Assembly (NCBI GenBank): GCA_036674765.1
Contig: JARVKI010000124.1
Location: forward strand, 46,452-110,451
DNA length: 64,000 nucleotides
Direction of reading: 5' to 3'
Source of the DNA: Seiridium cupressi
Lineage: Eukaryota > Ascomycota > Sordariomycetes > Amphisphaeriales > Sporocadaceae
The position numbers and the translations under genes were made by a program. The notes beneath the pieces are model-generated. The model did no database searches, was not told where the DNA came from, and saw only the letters and a list, made by a program, of their open reading frames with translations. Below are positions 57,066-64,000 of the stretch, in pieces (positions within the stretch are counted from its first letter, which is position 1; every line of letters starts with the position of its first letter).

Positions 57066-58530
57066 CTACTATTTACTCAGATCTTCGGGTTGGGTTCGTA
57101 GAGGACCGCATCACTCTTACTTATGGCAATCGTCCTCTTTGTTGCCGCCTCATAGAATTCATGGATAGAGAGAAGCAGCGCTGTGTAGGGAGGCCGGATT
57201 GGGAAAGCAAACACCGGGGTGTGTTGTTCAGTTACTTTTGTATCTGAATGAGGTTCGTAAGCAATTGGCGCATCGCCGGCTGGAGCCTCTCGCTTCTCCT
57301 GCCGCCATATATCTCTCTACCGCGATCGACCATCGCTTGGCCGTCTTGGACGACGCATTTGATATGGGGATATTGCTGAGAGAGTTGCCGCACGAAATCA
57401 CCTTAAACAGGTTAGCTGATAGTCTTTTGGGGTTCCATGGATTAATTGTGCCGTGTCCTCAACCAACGTCTGCCACAGTGGTGTCGCCAAGTTCATACCG
57501 GGGATAATGTAGTCGAGCTCATGCGGCGTTGACAAGACTTTTGCGCCGCCAACCATAGCATATTGAAGATCTAGAGCTCCTGACAGCGATGATAGCTGTG
57601 TACGTTGGTTTCTGATTTCTCAATCTTACCATTGGTTTGTGTGGTGCTAGTAGTAAGATAGCCCCCGCTGCTGACTCCGAGCTTGTCCGACGGTGAATCG
57701 TTCCCTCATCAGTAACACTATTCCCAGTCTTATTTTCCATCGATAGATTCGCATTACAAAACCTTTTGGGGAGACGCATAAATTGTGGAAACTCCACAGC
57801 GCAACTACTGGCAGAGTCCCAGGTCGGGATGTGCAGCCCGTGTCGGGTTTGTTGATAGTAGATTGGGTTGTTTCGAAATCAAGCTGCCTCTAAGGCAATG
57901 AACAAAACTCCCGTGAACAGATCACTGCGCTAAGCGAGCCCATAATGTACAAATGAGAGACTAACTACAATAGAAGCTCAGCGTAACGCAGTACAAAAGG
58001 TGTCCATCGCCAATCGGATGGAGGGCTAACCCGAGCTTTGGTGGGGCCGTTCGAGGTAGTAAAGCTTATTTCGACGTCACCGTCCCTATCTTGATTATGA
58101 TTGCCTAGGTCATCTTTCACGTCGAAGCATATGAATTTTGGTAAGGCGGCGCTTCTTGTAAGGAACAAACAAGCTAGGTTGGCTCTTTTACCTAAGATGA
58201 TCCCTGCAGGCGGACACAAAAAGTCTTGGGATATGTTGCGGCGATGGCAGGTTAGAGTCTAAGATTTCCGGTCGAAATTCACGGAAATCGAGTCAAAATG
58301 GTCTCTTGTCCCGAAAAGAATTAAGGCATGCTCGAGTCTTCTCTGGCCTCGATGATGGTAATTGGGTGGCTTCCGAACGGTAGCGGACAGGTGGAATTTA
58401 GAGCCCGGTATGGGCCTAATTCCGACTACCAAGATCCGATCACAGCCCTACGCGAGTATATTCTAGGGTTGCACCGCTTGTGATTGTAAGGCTGCGCTGC
58501 GTATCTCGTGGCTGGTTACAGATCCAGTTG

Positions 58531-58537
58531 TATATAT

Positions 58538-58571
<34 letters not shown>

Positions 58572-58574
58572 ATA
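58531..58574. repeat. (TA)n(TG)n microsatellite
   Basis: Alternating TA (58531-58543) runs into alternating TG (to 58570) with one interruption (tttg), a purine-pyrimidine alternation. Confidence 0.95.
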
Positions 58575-58612
58575 ATATTTTCGAGTATATTAGACCAAAG
58601 CTTCTGCAATAT

Positions 58613-58769
58613 CACGGGCTGCCCCGTGAAGTAGGTATTCTTTGTATTAATTGATAGATGGGTTTAGCGGTGCGACACGGCCTCAGGCCCGTGGAGCCTG
58701 CTCCCGTACAAAACAGCTGGGAAGCTCCCAAAGCTTCCCCTTTCTTCATTTTGATTTCTTAATCAAAAT
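58613..58769. repeat. Group of three perfect hairpins
   Basis: CACGGG at 58613-58618 pairs with 58623-58628 (4-nt loop); GGGAAGCT at 58719-58726 pairs with 58732-58739 (5-nt loop); ATTTTGATT at 58748-58756 pairs with 58761-58769 (4-nt loop). No coding. Confidence 0.85.
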
Positions 58770-58905
58770 ATCACCCATACATTCAGCTTTGACCCTGAAT
58801 AAAGCGTAATCCGTGACATGCAATAGGGGAAGGGCATGAACAGTACCATTGGATGAATCGAACTTCTGCTTTTGCTTCGTGGTTCATGATACTGATATTC
58901 TGAAG

Positions 58906-59918
58906 CTACATAGCAGTTCGCATGTCGGTCGCCGCTTGCTGGCGGCGTGCGTGCTTGAAATTATCTAGGCCGAACCAAAACGGCTGTAGGTCGGCTATTG
59001 TTTCTTCTAGCTCTGAGAAACTATCCCCGAGAGTTAGGATGATGCGCCCGTTCCATCGTTCCTTTCCCCATACATCCTTCTCGGTCTCCTTGCCATACGA
59101 TCCCACCCTCCTTTCTTGTGAAGCTGTTGCAGCAAAGACCAAAGCCAGCCCAGGTACATACGCGCTGCTTACTGGCAATCCCTGCACAGACATTGTGTCT
59201 TCGAGCTACTTTGGCAGCAACGCTGTTGCGGCCATAGAGGGAGCAACGCCATTGATTGTGATCCCTTCCCGCCACAGGACAGGTCGGAGCGAGCGAATCA
59301 AACCAATCGTCTAGGGGTCTATTAGTGAATCATGTGCGTTCTTTTTCAACTGGCTTCGGCTTACAGCTAATTTGCTACTGGAATAGACTGGTAAGGTATG
59401 CTCTGGTGCATACGCAACGGCACTTGTTGTGATGACGATGCTTGCATTTGTTTGATGTTGCTTCATATTCCTCCTCGCAAGTTTCACGAAATTGAAAGTT
59501 GCACGCACGTTGACATGGAATACGGTCCAGGAAGGTTCGACGAGCTCACCGTCATCGTCGAATGCATCAGCAAAATAATCGAAAGTCTCTGTGATGCCTG
59601 CATTCGAGAATGCAAGATCTACCGGCCCAATGGTATCGAAGGTATCGCGAAGTTCCTGCCAGTTCCTAACGTCACAGCGATGAAATTGAAGCTGATCATA
59701 TCCGACTTCGTTGGGTTCATGGAGGTCAAGAACATGAACTACAGCATTTTTCCTGAGTAGTATCTTAGCTGCTTCCAAACCGATACCAGATGCACCACCT
59801 ACACCGTCTTGCTGTGAGCATTCGCAATCTAATTCAGCGTGGCAGTCTTACCAGTGATTATGCAGACTTTGCCGTCCAGCATAGGGATATCTTCTTCTTT
59901 AATGCTCAAGGACGCCAT
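58906..59918 (-). pseudogene. Short-chain dehydrogenase/reductase with in-frame stop
   Basis: NAD(P)-dependent SDR of the classical type. Exons: 59918-59852, 59798-59365, 59310-58906; introns of 53 and 54 nt. The cofactor motif is split by intron 1: CIITG|GASGIGLEAAK (TGxxxGIG). The active site reads FSNAGI (NAG), SIVITTSAVAYAPEHTLPVY and YSSSKLA (Y-x3-K), and intron 2 follows immediately. After exon 3 begins (IGLIRSLRPVLWREGITING) a TAG at 59206-59208 interrupts, yet the frame continues 100 codons with family-like text (PVSSAYVPGLALVFAAT, KERWNGRIILTLGDSFSELE) to 58906. Catalytic residues precede the stop, so a truncated product of about 200 aa might be made, but the C-terminal substrate-binding part would be lost. 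A sequencing error at a single base cannot be excluded. Confidence 0.8.
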
Positions 59919-60449
59919 GATTGAGGATTTTCTAAGCTTAGATCGTGCCTTAACCAAGGCAAAGACTAGATCATCAATAAATTATCTGCTGTTTTGGGGA
60001 CTCGTCACTTTATTTCACTAGTTTATTTTGATGGCGAATACTGTCCCAGACTCTGATATGTATAGAGGTGTATCACCGTAACCTAGACGGTGGAGCCCCT
60101 CATTTGATGGGGTAGATCCAGCGGGGTTGTCATGAGTGCTCACATACATGTACGTATGGGGTACGATGGGTCAGCTAAAAACGGTTGTAATGCGGTAGGT
60201 GGGGGAGGAAGAGGGAAGTTACTCGTTTAGTCGGCGATGTGACGCCTCCCAGGAACCCTAGACGTATTTACAGTCGTGCACCTTCGATTCCGTCGTAATA
60301 ATTTAAGAGTCATTACACTTGCATCGGAATTCACTCTTTAATCCGTGTTTGGGCAGTAATTTTCTGCTTTTGAGTTGGGTGAAGGCGTAAATCAACAGTA
60401 AGGTGTGACGAAGACTTCATAGCAAGACCTCAACACGAATCTAGCCGAT
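59919..60449. other. Divergent intergenic region
   Basis: Between the two pseudogenes. No further gene seen. Confidence 0.65.
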
Positions 60450-61846
60450 ATGATGACTCCGTGCCTGATCGCGGGAGCACTGATGATTTTGGTATGGCGA
60501 TGCCTTGGAGCACGGCGCCAAAGGCCGAACTTTCCAACACTCGGCTCTCAATCTGGTGCGAACTACGCCGATGCCGTTCTTGAGGGCCATAAGAAGGTGC
60601 GCCACTGCGAAACGACTGGTATCATCTAGTCTGACTATTAACGAATGAGGCATCCAGTATCCCGACTCGCCTTTCATTCTTGACATGAGCCCTCCGCGCA
60701 TTATAATTCCAATGTCCATGTTCAAGGAGGCCATGCATGCACCCTCCAAACAACTATCCTTCATGCGAAGTATTTACACTACGTTCCAGGGTCGTTACAC
60801 CTATGTCGGTACAGATATTGATGATATAATCCACGCGATTCGTTCGGATCTAACCAAGAGCATCTCCGATATTCTCCCTCTGTTACAATATGAGACCGAG
60901 TACTGCCTGGAACATGCGATTGGGGAAGCTTCAACCTGGAGATCCGTTCCAGCCTACGCAACGATGGTTCGCATGATAGCGATACTCAGTGGCCGAGTCT
61001 TCGTAGGATTACCCTTGTCACGCGAAGAGAAGTGGATTCAGAAGACAATGAACTATACTAGCGACATCGGCAATCTTCTGCGTGCGGCCCATAAGTGGAA
61101 CCACGTAGTTCGTCCATTCATCCTGCCTTTTCTTCCAGAAACGCGAAGAGTCGTCGGTACTCTTCGTGAAGCGCGCGAACTCATTCAGCCGGTGGCAGGT
61201 GAGGCGTTGCGTCACCACGATGAACAGGGCGACATGTCTGTCAAAGCAGGCCTGAGAGGCAGCTTCATCTCTTGGATGATGAGATATCAGTCCACCGAAC
61301 AGAGAACCGCCGAGCGCGTTGGAATCAACCAAATGATTGTACGTACGCTTAATTAAGCTTCTAATACTCGTCTGCCCTTGGTCGTGGTCAGGCAGGATAG
61401 TAGCAAGGCTGAACATTGATATTAGTTGACCTTTGTTGCATTACACACTACATCCGCAGCTGCCACTTTTGTACGTCACCCATCTAATGCCATGCAACAC
61501 TTGATTTGTATCTCATCATGTATGCAGGTTCTGCTGGACTTGGCACAGCGCCCATAGTATATTCCGCCCCTCCGCCAAGAAATTGAAGACGTCATTCGCG
61601 AGCAAGGATGGTGCATGGGTGAAAATCAAGGACGGCATCTAAACAAAGGCCGTTTCCAGAAAATGACAAAGCTAGACAGTTTCATCAAGGAAAGTCAACG
61701 GGTGAACCCACTAAACATTGGTAGGGTGTTATCAGGAAAAGCTTCATCTTTGCAACTGACTGAAGTTTGTGGTAGTGGAAGGATGGAGGGTTGTCCTGAG
61801 CGACATTGACTTCTCGAACGGAGTGAAAATCCCGAAAGGAAGTTGA
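60450..61846 (+). pseudogene. Cytochrome P450 pseudogene, two in-frame stops, haem region missing
   Basis: ER-anchored P450 monooxygenase relative of the fungal ent-kaurene-oxidase-like group. Exons traceable by homology-like text: 60450-60596 (membrane anchor MMTPCLIAGALMILVWRCLG), 60658-61338, 61426-61470, 61528-61720 and 61776 onward. Landmarks: HKK|YPDSPFILDMSPPRIIIP, the helix-I region LTFVALHTTSAATF|VLLDLAQRP, then YIPPLRQEIEDVIREQG and TKLDSFIKESQRVNPLNI (ExxR-containing K-helix region), then VVLSDIDFSNGVKIPKGS. A TAG at 61555-61557 falls right after LAQRP, where relatives continue with a charged residue, and a TGA at 61844-61846 follows PKGS. Beyond that the sequence is degenerate and the cysteine haem-binding loop is not found. 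Introns remain intact, so this decayed in place rather than through a retrocopy. Confidence 0.8.
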
Positions 61847-62064
61847 TGGACGGCAATATGGGGAGAAATCCGTATATTGAGGTCCTCCGTGAGGATGATG
61901 ATGAAGGGAGAAGGAAGCTCCCCTCTGCTGCCGTGAAGGCCTAAGACTAAGAACCCCACTGATCCACCCCACGTGGTCTGTGCGTTCATCAGAAGTCACA
62001 TCGCGTGGCCTCTCCGAGGCGTCTACTCGTGCCACGCCCCACCTTTATTCGGTTTCGCTTCGCT

Positions 62065-62084
62065 GCACCACCTAAAGGTGGTGC
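62065..62084. repeat. Perfect 8-bp inverted repeat
   Basis: GCACCACC (62065-62072) and its complement GGTGGTGC (62077-62084) are separated by TAAA. It sits between the P450 remnant and the AT-rich block, followed by the near-direct repeat gatcacctttt / gatcacctatt, so it may mark the edge of an inserted element. Confidence 0.85.
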
Positions 62085-62199
62085 TGATCACCTTTTGAGT
62101 GAGGATCACCTATTGAGCGTTTTTTCGATAATTTGATTGAGCTTTAGTCAAAACCTCCGCAAATGGCGCAAACTGCCATCAGAACCCACGATAGCTGCT

Positions 62200-64000
62200 G
62201 GATCTAATCTACCGGTTATCCTTATCGATTTGGCCTCTTTTGCGGCTTTTTTAAAGGCTTTTTTTAGCTGTTTTACGTTATTTTTCGTGGTGGGTTTTAA
62301 TAATCCTTTGCGTTTTAGCTATTTTGTTTTCCTGCTTTTTTTGCATTATTTACCTGGCTTTAAATATTAATAAAACTCTTTTAGTTTAAAATCGATAATT
62401 CTTTAAAGATTTACGTTATTTTAATACCTGTTTAGCGTATTTAATACGCTTTAAATCGGTTTTTAACTGGATTATTTTAATAATATTAATAAAAAATCCT
62501 TTAATTAGTTTATTTAATTTAATAATAAGTATAACGAATATATTATCGTTAAAATAAATTTTAAAATAATATATTAATATTAAGTTTATATTAATAAAAT
62601 ACGTAATATAAAATAAAAATATTAAATTTTAAAAAATAAAAATATAATCGTTAAAACTTAATAAACTTTATTTATAAATAAATAAATGCTTAAATTAATT
62701 ATTAAAAAAATAATTATTTATATAAAAAATATTTATCGTATATATATTTATTTATCTTTTTATTAATTTTATTTATTTATATTTATTTAATAAGTAAAAT
62801 TAATTACGGTTAATATTATTTAATAAATAAAATTAATTACGGTTAATATTAATTAATAAGTTTTACTAATTACTTTTAATCGTTAATTTTAATTAGTTTT
62901 TTATTATTTACTTTATTTTTATTATATTAATATTTAATATATTTATTCTTTATACGTTTATATTTATTTATCTTTTATTATTATTTTAATTTATATTTAC
63001 GGAATAAAGTTTATTCCGTTCCGGTTTCTTTTAATTTATATTCGTAATATTAAGTTTTTTTTCCTTTAATTTAACTTTTTAAACCTAAGGTTTTATAAAT
63101 AAATCGCTGCTATCCGCTTTTTTAATTTAATATATTTCCCTTTTTTTTTATATTTTTATAATATATACTTATTATATTAAATTATATTTAAAAAATTAAA
63201 TAAAAGAAAAGTTTTTTATTATTTAATTTTATTATTTATTATTTTTTTTTTATAAATTCTTTTAATAAGTTTAATTTTAAAGTTATATTTTATATTTATT
63301 ATTTTCGTTATAATTAAAAATATATAATAATAAAGGGTTTAATAAAATATAAAAAGTATATTTATATTAATTATTTTTATAATAATAATAGGGTTTTAGT
63401 TTTTTCTTTTAAACGTATTATAAAAGAATACCGTCGGTTAATACGAAAAAAATAAGTCGTTAAAAACTACCTTTTAACTTTTTAATAATAAACGAATAAA
63501 GCTATTTTAAAATTAATTCGCTAGCGAAAATAGCGTAAATTCGCTTATATAAAGGGTGCTAAATTAGTTTATCAGGGTCTTCGATTTTTAAACGAGCTTA
63601 AGGAGTAAGAACGTATGGAGTTAAAAGCTGCGATCGTCGCGTAGTCGCACGGAACTGTCGGTATCGTAAACTAAAGCGTTATAAGCCTATCCTTCGGTTT
63701 TCCGGATAGCTTTTTAAACTTTAAAAGTATTATTTAAAAGCGGTATAACCTTTAATATGCTTTTTAAGTTTTTAAATATTTTCTTTAAATAAGTAATCTT
63801 TTTATTTAATTAAATATTAAAGGCTTTTACCCTTTTTATAATATTTTAATATTTTTTTTATTTTATATTTTTATTAATTTACTTTAGTTTTTAATATAAT
63901 ATTAATTTTAATATTTTTAAGCGTTAATTTAAATAAAAATATATATATAATAAAATAGTTTCGTATTATTTTTAATAACGATAATTAAAAATTAACTTTT
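62200..64000. mobile_element. RIP-degraded AT-rich block, probable transposon remnant
   Basis: About 1.8 kb to the end of the window is extremely AT-rich. CpA and TpG are almost absent while TpA is very frequent and CpG survives (for example ttcgtaat, ttacggtt, aacgaata). That is the pattern left by repeat-induced point mutation, which turns CpA into TpA in repeated DNA. A slightly less AT-rich island lies near 63590-63710. A near-duplicate of about 30 bp (taaaattaattacggttaat) occurs at about 62796-62850. No open coding frame remains, and the original element cannot be identified. Confidence 0.75.

Larger units (their letters stand above)
56898..58905. other. Intergenic region (2 kb) with repeats
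   Basis: It contains the 40-bp tandem repeat, the TA/TG microsatellite and a group of short perfect hairpins. Open frames at 57199-57507 (+) and 57519-57797 (-) have no identifiable domain. No supported gene. Confidence 0.55.

Noticed and set aside
62137..62370. 77-residue open frame at the start of the AT-rich block
   Set aside because: It runs into RIP-like AT-rich sequence with Phe/Leu-rich nonsense composition; more likely transposon debris than a gene.
1..64000. tRNA genes, rRNA or CRISPR arrays
   Set aside because: I scanned for B-box-like GGTTCGANTC in a tRNA context and for regularly spaced repeats; the tandem repeats found have no spacers and none fits a tRNA fold.

Overview
The window is nuclear DNA of a filamentous ascomycete (Pezizomycotina). 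Genes are split by short introns (about 49-90 nt, GT..AG, with typical fungal donor sites), the intergenic regions are long, and the families present are typical of moulds: Zn2Cys6 regulator, EthD, HET, fungal rhodopsin-domain, QutD-type permease, DUF4470. An Aspergillus/Penicillium-like (Eurotiomycetes) origin is my best guess; the genus is not determined. Splice models were derived by hand from frame continuity and family resemblance; no search was run.

Left part (1-16 kb), accessory genes: the tail of an EthD-domain gene; a DHA2-type MFS exporter; two rhodopsin-domain seven-helix membrane proteins (4.9-6.2 and 14.6-16.0 kb); and between them a Zn2Cys6 regulator flanked by two medium-chain dehydrogenases (MDR7 type and zinc type). 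No PKS, NRPS or terpene backbone gene is present, so a small catabolic or detoxification group is more likely than a classical metabolite cluster.

Middle (17.2-23.3 kb): one very large repeat-rich gene of 11 exons, which I do not recognise. It encodes about 1,620 residues with an N-terminal hydrophobic leader, a helical domain, Lys/Glu-rich, Pro-rich and Gly-rich tracts, an internal transmembrane segment and an N-glycosylation-rich C-terminus. Two poly-C tracts break its frame in this assembly.

24-33 kb is a conserved housekeeping block: protein-L-isoaspartate methyltransferase, Bsd2-type adaptor, a small CBP6/UQCC2-like protein, mitochondrial citrate carrier and a conserved ascomycete protein. 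33-36.5 kb is gene-poor and holds a 134-bp solo LTR with a 5-bp target duplication and a related longer LTR-like element.

36.5-56.9 kb mixes accessory and lineage-specific genes: a broken TPR/DUF4470 gene, a QutD-like sugar/quinate permease, a HET-domain protein with two matched CCHH modules, a BAHD-like acyltransferase whose HxxxD motif reads HxxxN, two secreted proteins, an F-box protein and small hypotheticals. From 58.9 kb rightward the sequence decays: an SDR pseudogene, a P450 pseudogene cut before its haem site, then about 1.8 kb of extremely AT-rich DNA nearly devoid of CpA/TpG, the hallmark of repeat-induced point mutation, running to the end of the window.
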